From positions 1 through 19,412 of the forward strand of contig RFXC01000060.1 in NCBI GenBank assembly GCA_009921765.1: DNA of 19,412 nucleotides, given 5' to 3'. The position numbers were made by a program, and so were the translations under genes. The notes below the pieces were generated by a model that did not search any database, had not been told where the DNA came from, and was given only the letters and a program-made list of their open reading frames with translations. This document shows, piece after piece, positions 1-6,987 of this stretch. Origin of the DNA: Betaproteobacteria bacterium (GTDB lineage Bacteria; Pseudomonadota; Gammaproteobacteria; Burkholderiales; Burkholderiaceae). Each line of letters opens with the position of its first letter. The stretch's first letter is position 1.

Positions 1-619
1 TCCACGGTTCGGCAACGCCCACCCACACAATGTCGGCGCCTGCCTTCACCATTGCACGGGCAACCGCCTGGCCAACGGGACTCTTGCCATCCGTGATCAA
101 CACCTTGCGAAATTTTGGATCGCTGGTCATGTCGCGCAGCACCGGGTCGTCAGCCATGTGAGGAGTCTCCTGCTCGGGAAAGCCAATCAGCACGGCTTGC
201 CCGGAGCGATCAAGCCGGGCGCCCACCCGCACTCGGCAGGGCGCCTCGGCAACATCGCCGTGTAAGTGAACGATCAATGTGGGACCGGCGTCGAGCTTCA
301 CCATGCCGATCCGCCAGGGCAGCCGCTCGCGGAAATAGAGATCATTGCTGTGGCGAAGAATCGTTACAGCAAGCAAGTCACCCTCGCCGCTCTGTTCACG
401 CCAGCGAAGCTCGGGCGAGAGGCAACCCGCGCAAGCCTCACGCGGCGGGTATTGAAGGCTCGCGCACCGTTCGCAGACCTGGAGCATGAGCCGGCCCTCA
501 GCCGCACCCGCCGTCAGGCCGAGCGCCACCCGTCCGCGCGCGGACGGCGGCAGATTCATCACCCGCGTGCGCAGGATGGGGTTCTTGCGCTTGGGGCGCA
601 TCATCGGCATGGACATCAT
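1..619 (-). CDS. DUF35 (zinc ribbon/OB-fold) protein fused to a short-chain dehydrogenase, partial at the left edge
   Basis: The frame is open from ATG at 619 to the window edge (206 codons visible). Residues about 45-150 look like a DUF35 acyl-CoA-associated protein: a rubredoxin-like zinc ribbon (C49-x2-C52, C63-x2-C66) followed by an OB-fold-like region. From about residue 172 a Rossmann start appears (KVLITDGKSPVGQAVARAM), as in short-chain dehydrogenases. No stop separates the two parts. An internal ATG at 157 has GGAG nine bases upstream, so separate SDR translation is possible. The usual TGxxxGxG motif is degenerate here (T176-D-G-K-S-P-V-G183). The ATG overlaps the thiolase-like stop by 4 nt (ATGA), so the two are probably co-translated. 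In known systems DUF35 proteins partner thiolase-fold enzymes, as in the Ltp2/ChsH2 steroid aldolase. The catalytic half of the SDR lies outside the window. Confidence 0.8.
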   Translation of the reverse strand, partial: MMSMPMMRPKRKNPILRTRVMNLPPSARGRVALGLTAGAAEGRLMLQVCERCASLQYPPREACAGCLSPELRWREQSGEGDLLAVTILRHSNDLYFRERLPWRIGMVKLDAGPTLIVHLHGDVAEAPCRVRVGARLDRSGQAVLIGFPEQETPHMADDPVLRDMTSDPKFRKVLITDGKSPVGQAVARAMVKAGADIVWVGVAEPW

Positions 620-1788
620 GCGCTCCCGAGCAGCACGGCACCGGTGCAGAGGCAGCGGTCATAGGTGACCATGCCGAACCCCGTCACCAGCCCCAGCCGC
701 GCATCGGCCACAGAACGATCGCCCGCCTCACCGCTTAACTGCCGAAGCGATTCGGTGACGCCAATGAAGCCGCCCGCCGCACCCGCCTGGCCTGCCGACA
801 ACTGGCCCCCGCCGGTATTGTTGGGAAAATCACCCACGCAGCGCAGATCGTGCGAGTCGACAAACGCCGGCGCCTCGCCCTTGCCGCAGAAACCGAGGTC
901 TTCAAACTGAATCATGACAATGACCGGGTAGTCGTCGTAGGTCTGCACAAAGTCGACCTGGTCGGGCCGAGCGCCCGCCTGTGCCCACAGGTCGTCCCGG
1001 TCGACGACCCAGCCACCGCGCTCCATCACCGGGTCGTCAGCGAAGGCGTTGTGCCGCTCGATCGAGCCACGCAAGACGGCATAGCGAAGACCCTGCGCCC
1101 GGGCACGCGCCTCGCTCATGACAAGAAACGCCTCGCCGCCCGCGCAGGGCATCACGCAGTCATAGAGATGCACGGGATCGGAGATCGGCCGCGCGGCCAT
1201 GTAATCGTCAAGTGAAAGCGTCTGCCTGTAAAACACCGCGCCCGGATTGCGGTTGGCGTTGAACCGCTGGCTGACCGCGACCTTGCCGAAGTGTTCGCGA
1301 CGCGCGCCGTATTTGCGCATGTAGTGGGCGGTGATCATCGCGAATACCGAATTGGGCCCGCCCGCACCGTAGGGGTAGCTTGCATCGCGAGCGAAATAGC
1401 TGAAGCCACCCAGCATCATGCGAAAAGAATCGACATGGTTGGTGTCACCTGCCACGCACGCCACCACGTCTGCATCGCCTGCCTGCACTGCACGTGCGGC
1501 ACGCCGCAGCGCCATCACGCCAGACGCGCCCCCATTGGGAAGAAAATCAAGCCATCGTGGCGACACGCCAAGATGCTGGGTGATTCCCACCGCAGTATCG
1601 GGTCCGAGCGAGAAGCTGCTGACGGTGAGGCCGTCGATTTCCTCCTTGGCAATGCCCGATTCCCGGACCAACGCCTCCAGCGCCTGTCCGATGAACCAGT
1701 GGGCGCCATGGGTGGAATATCGCCGGTACGGCACCGTGACGGGCACTGCAACAGCCACGCCTTCATAGGACATCCGTCGTCGGGACAT
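616..1788 (-). CDS. Thiolase-fold protein (SCP2-thiolase/Ltp2-like), probably not a classical thiolase
   Basis: The 390-residue product has the two-lobed thiolase layout: an N-terminal region with NGGASG at 85-90, a glycine-rich NNTGGGQLSAGQAGAAGG stretch at 323-340, and a C-terminal CxG (C381-T-G383). Residues that define classical thiolases are replaced. The acylated Cys of CASG is Gly87, and the GHP catalytic His position reads GQA. A TYDDYP motif lies at 283-288, where SCP2-type enzymes carry HDxF and Ltp2-type retro-aldolases carry a catalytic Tyr. Together with the DUF35 partner just downstream, this points to a CoA-linked carbon-carbon lyase/aldolase or a non-decarboxylating condensing enzyme rather than an acetyltransferase (inference). 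It starts 3 nt after the acyl-CoA ligase stop, and an alternative ATG lies five codons in. Family assignment is firm; reaction and substrate are open. Confidence 0.85.
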   Translation of the reverse strand: MSRRRMSYEGVAVAVPVTVPYRRYSTHGAHWFIGQALEALVRESGIAKEEIDGLTVSSFSLGPDTAVGITQHLGVSPRWLDFLPNGGASGVMALRRAARAVQAGDADVVACVAGDTNHVDSFRMMLGGFSYFARDASYPYGAGGPNSVFAMITAHYMRKYGARREHFGKVAVSQRFNANRNPGAVFYRQTLSLDDYMAARPISDPVHLYDCVMPCAGGEAFLVMSEARARAQGLRYAVLRGSIERHNAFADDPVMERGGWVVDRDDLWAQAGARPDQVDFVQTYDDYPVIVMIQFEDLGFCGKGEAPAFVDSHDLRCVGDFPNNTGGGQLSAGQAGAAGGFIGVTESLRQLSGEAGDRSVADARLGLVTGFGMVTYDRCLCTGAVLLGSA

Positions 1789-1791
1789 GGG

Positions 1792-3528
1792 TCAGGCCTG
1801 GCGCTTCTTGAGCGATCGGGTATCGATGCAGTGCGCGGTCCCCGGCAGCCGCGCGGCCAGCGACTTCAGTTCCCCGCGCTGCACCTTCTGGGACGCGGTG
1901 AGCGGCAATGCGTCGACAAATGCGATATAGCCTGGCGCCTTGTAATAAGCGAGTCGCGCGAGGCACCACTGCACCAGCGACTGGGCAGCCTGCTCACGCG
2001 CCGCTGCATCCGCAGGCGGCGCCGCTGCAATGACACAGGCGAGCACTTCGTCGCCACGTACCGGATCCGGGGTGGCGGCCACCGCCACAGCACGAACCAG
2101 CGGATGCTGGAGGAGCACACTTTCAACCTCGACCGCGGCGATGTTCTCGCCACTTCGCCGAATCACGTTCTTTCGGCGGTCGATGAAGTGGTAGAGCCCG
2201 TTGGCATCGCGTGAAACCACATCACCGGTATGAAACCAGCCACCCGCCCAGGCCTCATCGGTGGCCTGCGCGTCTTTGAGATAGCCCGAATAAAAACCAT
2301 CACGCGGATCGGCGCCACGATGCCGTACCAGCAATTCGCCGGGTTCATCGACCGCAGCGTCGGCGCCGTGATCGGCCACGATCCGCACCTCGACCTCCGG
2401 GTTGTCGGGTCCGAAGCAGTTGCTGCCCACGGCACGCGGCTCGCGGTGGGCTATCAGCACCGCACCCGCACCGGTTTCAGTCATCGACCAGCCCTCAACC
2501 AGCGGAAACCCGAAACGCTTCTCGAAGGGCTCATGCAGGCTTCGGTTCACACCCGCGCCGAAACCGAACCGTACCGTGTGATCGCGATCGGCCTGCGACT
2601 CAGGCGCCTTCATCAGCATGGCGGGCATCACGCCCAGGTAGTGGATGACTGTGGCACGGAACTCGCGAACCGCAGGCCACCAGGCATCGGGATGAAACCG
2701 GTCAGCCAGGCTGATGCAGCCGCCCGTCACGATCATGGTCACCACTGAAAACGCCATCGCATTCATATGGTTGACCGGAAGCGGGGTGATCATGCGCTCG
2801 CAGCCCACGCGCAACGACACATGGCCGTCGAGTTCGGCATACCACTGCGCGGCAAGCAGGTAGTAGCGGTTGCTGAGCATGCAGCCCTTGGGCCGCCCGG
2901 TGGTGCCGGAGGTGTAAAGAAGACCGCACTCGGTGCGCAGCCCCGGCACCTCATTCGAAAACGGCGGCGGCGTGCTGCAGGTGGGTGGCAGATTGTCGGG
3001 CCCGATGACAGCGAGCGAACAGTTCGCGGCCTGGGCGGCTGCCGCGAGCAGCGCATGGCGTGACGGAATCGCGATGGCGAGCCCGATACCTGAATGCTCG
3101 ATCAGATATTCGAGTTCGGCCGAGCGCAATTCACCGCTGATGGGCACCACCGATGCACCGATCCCGTTCAAGGCCAGCCAATGCAGCAAGAACGCCGGCC
3201 GGTTGTCGAGCATGAGGCCCACGCGATGCCCGTGACCGTAGCCGGCCGAAACATAGGCCTGCCGCAGCCGGATGATGGCCGCCTGGGCCGCGCCATAGGT
3301 GATGACACACGGCGACATGCCGTAGGCAGCCGCCGTGCCACTCAGCACCTGAATGAAGGGGTGATCGGGCCAGCGGGCTGCAGCCAGGGCGAGCGCCTGC
3401 GCAACGGTTTGCGCTGCGGACGGGCTCGCGGGCTCACCCGGTTGAGCGCAGATGATTGGGGCATCGGGTGATGCAGGGGAGCTCAACGGATCCTCACATG
3501 AAAAGACTGATGTTACCGAAGGCAGCAT
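1792..3528 (-). CDS. AMP-forming acyl-CoA ligase (ANL superfamily)
   Basis: This enzyme should activate a carboxylic acid to its CoA thioester through an acyl-adenylate. All core motifs of the ANL family are visible: the P-loop YTSGTTGRPKG at 205-215, GWSMTETG at 346-353, the hinge region HTGDVV at 433-438, RSGENI at 458-463, and the C-terminal catalytic Lys at 548 in TASQKVQRGEL. The Gly usually just before that Lys is Gln here. Length (578 aa) is somewhat above the family norm because of a poorly conserved N-terminal extension. ATG at 3528 overlaps the preceding oxygenase frame by 35 nt and has a weak ribosome site. A TTG at 3486, seven bases after the oxygenase stop and with GAGG five bases upstream, is an equally plausible start. 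Likely role is CoA activation of the oxygenated or ring-cleaved intermediate; the substrate is unknown. Confidence 0.9.
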   Translation of the reverse strand: MLPSVTSVFSCEDPLSSPASPDAPIICAQPGEPASPSAAQTVAQALALAAARWPDHPFIQVLSGTAAAYGMSPCVITYGAAQAAIIRLRQAYVSAGYGHGHRVGLMLDNRPAFLLHWLALNGIGASVVPISGELRSAELEYLIEHSGIGLAIAIPSRHALLAAAAQAANCSLAVIGPDNLPPTCSTPPPFSNEVPGLRTECGLLYTSGTTGRPKGCMLSNRYYLLAAQWYAELDGHVSLRVGCERMITPLPVNHMNAMAFSVVTMIVTGGCISLADRFHPDAWWPAVREFRATVIHYLGVMPAMLMKAPESQADRDHTVRFGFGAGVNRSLHEPFEKRFGFPLVEGWSMTETGAGAVLIAHREPRAVGSNCFGPDNPEVEVRIVADHGADAAVDEPGELLVRHRGADPRDGFYSGYLKDAQATDEAWAGGWFHTGDVVSRDANGLYHFIDRRKNVIRRSGENIAAVEVESVLLQHPLVRAVAVAATPDPVRGDEVLACVIAAAPPADAAAREQAAQSLVQWCLARLAYYKAPGYIAFVDALPLTASQKVQRGELKSLAARLPGTAHCIDTRSLKKRQA

Positions 3529-3973
3529 CGCCGTTCACAAGATCAATGCGCTTCAAACGTATTCGAAGCCGGTCGCCCTCGGTGAGCAGATGATGCGTGG
3601 CCCAGCCGGCATAGAGTGTCTGCCGATCAAGCCGGGTTTCAACATAGTGAAACGCAGTTCGCAGGCGGAATTCGCCCCGCGCTTCATCCAGACTTTCCAC
3701 CCTTGGCGTTTGCAGAAGATGGTGGCAGCGCGAACGCGGCTGCTCGGAGTAGGTGCGCGCACCCGACAGGCGCTCGACCCGGATGCGAAGCAGCAGCTTG
3801 TCCTCGTACATGAGCGAATTGTGCAGAAGCGGATCGGTTTGTCCTGGCGCAATCGGTATCCAGTAGCGCGCGTCATCCGTAAAGAGATCGAGCCACTCCG
3901 AGAAACGCCCGTCGTCGAGCATCTGGGCTTCGTCGAGTATGAACTCGGTCAGACGGTGGGTGATACTGGTCAT
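3494..3973 (-). CDS. Rieske oxygenase beta1 subunit (SnoaL/NTF2-like fold), internal start
   Basis: This 159-residue segment, from MTSITHRLTEF to the stop at 3494, is a complete small beta subunit of an aromatic-ring hydroxylating dioxygenase. It has the expected size and the usual features: an early DDGRFSEWLDLFTDDARYWIP stretch, a mid-protein RCHHLLQTPRV segment and a C-terminal basic strand RIRLKRIDLV. Beta subunits form the structural base of alpha3-beta3 hexamers. ATG at 3973 has an excellent ribosome site (GGAGGAGG) and would have overlapped the original alpha1 stop by 4 nt, exactly as beta2 overlaps alpha2. It can therefore be made on its own even though it is also in frame with alpha1. 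It is the only intact beta in the window and may have to serve both alpha subunits (inference). Confidence 0.65.
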   Translation of the reverse strand: MTSITHRLTEFILDEAQMLDDGRFSEWLDLFTDDARYWIPIAPGQTDPLLHNSLMYEDKLLLRIRVERLSGARTYSEQPRSRCHHLLQTPRVESLDEARGEFRLRTAFHYVETRLDRQTLYAGWATHHLLTEGDRLRIRLKRIDLVNGDAAFGNISLFM

Positions 3974-5227
3974 GATGCGTCCTCCTCCGCGGCCGACATG
4001 AAGCGAAGCCAGGTGAAACAGACGCCCAAGGTTGACCCACTCGCGAAGCCCCGACTGAAGCCCCTGCTGCGCCCGCTCGTAGACCTCGAGGTCATCATGG
4101 CCAACGATCGAGCCCGGCGAATTGATCAACCGGTTGTACATGCAGGTTCGCTCGAGAAGCAGGTCGGGTGCCCCTACCAGGCGAAAGGTCCAGCTCTCGA
4201 CCAGAGTGCGGTCTGCCGCCAGCGGCTTGAACACACGCAGGGTCTGAATCGGCCCCTTCACCATGATGTTCGGGAAGTACATGGTGTTGTGCCGAACCTC
4301 GCCGAGAATGCGGCGGGTTCGCTCCTCGCCATACGCGGCCACCATCGCTTCCTGGTAGCCGGGTATCGCCGAGTAAGCGGCGTGAATGGAATCGCTCACA
4401 CCGGTATGGCCATGGCCGTTTGGCCAGATCCGGATACCCATGTTGTCAAAGAATTTGTACGTGCCCACGAACGGCGCGAACTGCTCAACCGCCATGGGCT
4501 TGGGCGTACCCTCTGGCTGCTCGCCCCAGATGCGTACGGTGGTTCCAGCGGAGGACTCATGGGCGACCATCGGGTGACAGGCATCGGTCTGGTTCTCCGC
4601 GAGCATTTTCCAGTTGCATCCATGCATGTACCGGAGCATGCCGCCGGTGACCTCGAGTCGACCGGCTGGCGCCCGATCGACCATGTTATCGAGGGTGGAA
4701 AGGGATTCGCCGAAATAGTCGTGAAATCCAACGCCCTCGCCGCTCAGGCGGCAAAAGACGAACCCGCGATAGACCTCCACGGCGCCGGCGCGCGCGAGGC
4801 CCAACCTTGCCTCCGTCGCCTCAAAGCCGGTGCCGTCGTAGCCGTCCCGCAGTGGAATGTTCTGCAGTGCGCCGTCGGTGCCGAAGGTCCAGGCGTGATA
4901 GGGGCAACGGATGAAGCGTCCGAGATTTCCCGACCCCTCGCTCACCAGTCGTACACCCTTGTGCGAACAGCGATTGATCAAGACCGAGATGCCGCCATCG
5001 GCTCGCCGAACCATCACGACCGGCTCGGCGCCAACGCTGGTTGTGAAATAGTCGCCCGCGTTGGGCACCTGGCTGTCGTGCCCAACGAACACCCAGGTTG
5101 ACCGAAACAGCCGGGACATCTCGAGGTTGAAAATCTCCGGATCGGTATACACCGCCCGGTGCACCTCATTGTCGCGAACCAGCGCGCGCAGGGCTGCGCG
5201 CGTCCATCGCGTGGCTGAGTTGATCAT
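3494..5227 (-). CDS. Rieske ring-hydroxylating oxygenase alpha1 read through into its beta subunit (single 577-aa frame)
   Basis: Residues 1-400 are a Rieske oxygenase alpha subunit. The [2Fe-2S] ligands are C87-x-H89 and C108-x2-H111. The catalytic iron site is H218 and H223 with bridging D215, and the third ligand is probably D378 or D379 in HDDLEVYER. The frame then runs without a stop into a beta subunit (residues 419-577). The normal alpha tail is missing from this frame. After EWVNLG one expects some 30 residues ending in a W-x3-M motif, as in alpha2, but an FTWLRFMS tail is found in the next frame and ends on the beta ATG. A deletion of roughly 70 bases that is not a multiple of three would explain this. 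The start at 5227 has a strong GGGAGGGGGG ribosome site. The product could be a genuine fusion, or an alpha with a damaged tail beside a separately started beta. The aromatic substrate is unknown. Confidence 0.85.
   Translation of the reverse strand: MINSATRWTRAALRALVRDNEVHRAVYTDPEIFNLEMSRLFRSTWVFVGHDSQVPNAGDYFTTSVGAEPVVMVRRADGGISVLINRCSHKGVRLVSEGSGNLGRFIRCPYHAWTFGTDGALQNIPLRDGYDGTGFEATEARLGLARAGAVEVYRGFVFCRLSGEGVGFHDYFGESLSTLDNMVDRAPAGRLEVTGGMLRYMHGCNWKMLAENQTDACHPMVAHESSAGTTVRIWGEQPEGTPKPMAVEQFAPFVGTYKFFDNMGIRIWPNGHGHTGVSDSIHAAYSAIPGYQEAMVAAYGEERTRRILGEVRHNTMYFPNIMVKGPIQTLRVFKPLAADRTLVESWTFRLVGAPDLLLERTCMYNRLINSPGSIVGHDDLEVYERAQQGLQSGLREWVNLGRLFHLASLHVGRGGGRIMTSITHRLTEFILDEAQMLDDGRFSEWLDLFTDDARYWIPIAPGQTDPLLHNSLMYEDKLLLRIRVERLSGARTYSEQPRSRCHHLLQTPRVESLDEARGEFRLRTAFHYVETRLDRQTLYAGWATHHLLTEGDRLRIRLKRIDLVNGDAAFGNISLFM
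3970..4017 (-). other. Out-of-frame remnant of the native alpha1 C-terminus
   Basis: In the frame shifted relative to the open alpha1 frame, these bases encode FTWLRFMSAAEEDAS followed by TGA. The W-x3-M-S pattern matches the end of alpha2 (AAWTELMSD) and the conserved tail of ring-hydroxylating oxygenase alpha subunits. The TGA overlaps the beta1 ATG in an ATGA, the same junction used by alpha2/beta2. This is the sequence evidence that the alpha1-beta1 read-through is secondary. Confidence 0.6.
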
Positions 5228-5251
5228 CCCCCCTCCCGCTCTTGCCTCAGA

Positions 5252-5668
5252 TCAAATATAGAACTCTACCGCCGGCAGCGCCTCGCCCGCGTGGAGCAGA
5301 TCCACCCGTTTGAGCACGATCTACAGAAACGCGGTACGCAGACCAAAAATGCCGCCAACGAAATCGGCCTCAACCACCTCAGGCGTCTGCAGCAGATGAT
5401 GACAACGCCCGGCAGGTTGCTGGGAATGCGCATGGGCGCTACGCAGGCGCTCGATATGAACACGCCTCAGCATGCGGTCGTCATAAAGATGCGAGGCCTC
5501 GAGACGCGGGTCCTGGGCGGAACTGGACGCTGGCAGCCAGTAAACACCGTCGTCGGCAAACAGGCGATCCCACTCGTCCAGACGCTGTTCATCCAGCAGC
5601 CGGGCCTCGCGCACCACCACAGTCTGAAGCAGACGTTCAAGATCGGGGGGCACCACCTGCTCGCTCAT
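5252..5668 (-). pseudogene. Rieske oxygenase beta2 subunit, broken by internal loss and an amber stop
   Basis: Translation starts at ATG 5668, overlapping the alpha2 stop by 4 nt (ATGA), and gives a good beta-subunit N-terminus with DDGVYWLP and RCHHLLQTPEV, paralogous to beta1. After LRTAFL it hits TAG at 5321-5323, leaving 115 residues instead of about 160. In the same frame, directly after the stop, IVLKRVDLLHAGEALPAVEFYI follows and ends in TGA at 5252, which lines up with the final strand of beta1 (RIRLKRIDLVNGDAAFGNIS). Comparison with beta1 shows about 27 codons missing between TAF and the LKR strand, an in-frame loss with a stop at or beside the junction. Even amber read-through would not restore the missing strands. 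The product is probably non-functional; an assembly error is the main alternative. Confidence 0.75.
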
Positions 5669-6987
5669 GACCTGCGCCCCGGAGTGTCCGGCCCACGGTC
5701 CGACATCAGCTCCGTCCATGCTGCGTACTGGTTGCGAAGCAGCGCCTCATCCACGCCACCCACATCACGCGGCAGTTCAGCTTTCGCCCCGCTCTCCTCG
5801 CGATGCAGACTCACCCACGGATTGGGGCCGGCAGCGAGGCTTTTCTGGATACGCTCGAAGAGATGCAAGTCATCATGCGCCACCAGCGAAAGCGGCGAAA
5901 ACACCTGGCGGTTGTAAAGGAGCGCACTTTCAAGCAGCGCATCGGGCGCCCCTTCCGGCTGAAACGCCCAGGCTTCGATGATGGTGTGGTCGTGCGCGAG
6001 CGGCCGCAGCACACGCATCACCTGGGGCGCCCCCTTGAGGGCCATGGTGGGATAAAACACGACGTTCTGTGGCGAAAACGCAAGCACGCGCTCGGCCCGC
6101 TCCTCGCCATGCGCCTCGCGAAGGGACTGGCCGTAATCACCCAGCGCGCTGTATGAGGTGTGCAAACTTTGATGCGTGCCCAGCACACTGTGGCCCCCAG
6201 GCAGCACACGCCCGCCCATCTTCTCGAAAAAGGTGTAGCCCGACCCGAAGGGAAGCAGCTGGCGCATGGCCAGTGGCGTCTCGGTGCCTTCCGGCGGATT
6301 TCCCCATACCGCCCGTGCCGAGAGCGTGGCCGAGGCGTGGGTCGTCACCGGGTGGACCGAGTCGTTGATATTTTCGAGATAAATTTTCCAGTTGGCATGA
6401 ATCTCGGTGCGCAGCACCCCGCCCGCCAACCTCAACCGCCCCACCGGCGAACGGTCCGCAATCAGATCGAGCGCATCGATGAGTTCCCCCATCGACTGCC
6501 GGAAATCATGCCCATCGCTTTCGGCCCGGGCAAAGACAAAGCCGCGATGAACGGCCACCTCGCCCCAGTGGGTCAGACCACGCGACGCCTCGCTCTTCGA
6601 AAACGCCGTACCCTCGTAGCCCTCGCGAAGCGGCATCCCTACCAGGCCCCCATCCGTCGCATAGGTCCAGCCGTGATAAGGACATCGCAGTACCCGAGCG
6701 ATCTGGCCAGCCGCCCCGCTCACCACCGGCGCGCCCTTGTGCGCGCAGCGGTTGTGGAGCACCACAATGCTGGTGTCTTCACGCCTCAACATGAGCACGG
6801 GTTCACCTGCCAATTCGCAGGTGATGAAGTTGCCCGCGAGCGGAATCTGACTGTCGTGCCCGACAAACAGCCACGCTCGCCGGAATAGCCTGGCGCGCTC
6901 AAGCGCGAACACCTCGGCGCTCAGATAGAGGTCACGATGGACCTGATCGCCCCTGACGAGATCGGCCGCCGCCAGCCCACCCCTCAT
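5665..6987 (-). CDS. Rieske ring-hydroxylating oxygenase alpha2 subunit
   Basis: This 440-residue alpha subunit is complete. The Rieske ligands are C81-x-H83 and C102-x2-H105. The mononuclear iron site is D209, H212, H217 (ENINDSVHPVTTH), with a later HDDLHLFER acidic ligand region and the usual tail RNQYAAWTELMSD. It hydroxylates an unknown, probably aromatic or arylcarboxylate, substrate using O2 and electrons delivered by a ferredoxin/reductase not encoded in this window. It is a clear paralogue of alpha1, close to half identical by eye in the N-terminal half, so the two alpha-beta pairs look like an old tandem duplication that has diverged. The ATG at 6987 overlaps the upstream TRAP permease stop by 4 nt, indicating coupling to uptake. 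Its own beta partner is damaged, so it may work with beta1 or as an alpha-only oligomer. Confidence 0.92.
   Translation of the reverse strand: MRGGLAAADLVRGDQVHRDLYLSAEVFALERARLFRRAWLFVGHDSQIPLAGNFITCELAGEPVLMLRREDTSIVVLHNRCAHKGAPVVSGAAGQIARVLRCPYHGWTYATDGGLVGMPLREGYEGTAFSKSEASRGLTHWGEVAVHRGFVFARAESDGHDFRQSMGELIDALDLIADRSPVGRLRLAGGVLRTEIHANWKIYLENINDSVHPVTTHASATLSARAVWGNPPEGTETPLAMRQLLPFGSGYTFFEKMGGRVLPGGHSVLGTHQSLHTSYSALGDYGQSLREAHGEERAERVLAFSPQNVVFYPTMALKGAPQVMRVLRPLAHDHTIIEAWAFQPEGAPDALLESALLYNRQVFSPLSLVAHDDLHLFERIQKSLAAGPNPWVSLHREESGAKAELPRDVGGVDEALLRNQYAAWTELMSDRGPDTPGRRS

Noticed and set aside
1291..2214. A 307-codon plus-strand frame across the thiolase-like and ligase genes
   Set aside because: It crosses a gene boundary on the opposite strand and has no domain or ribosome site that would support it.
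3452..5101. A 549-codon plus-strand open frame opposite the alpha1-beta1 oxygenase
   Set aside because: It is antisense to a gene with complete Rieske and iron-site motifs. Its product has no recognisable domain, and long antisense frames are common in GC-rich DNA.
5183..5202. GC-rich palindrome near the alpha1 start as a regulatory hairpin
   Set aside because: It lies inside alpha1 codons (Arg/Ala/Leu repeats) and is readily explained by GC-rich codon use.
5321..5323. The beta2 amber codon as a recoded or read-through stop
   Set aside because: Read-through would still leave out about 27 conserved codons, so recoding does not explain the structure; a lesion is simpler.
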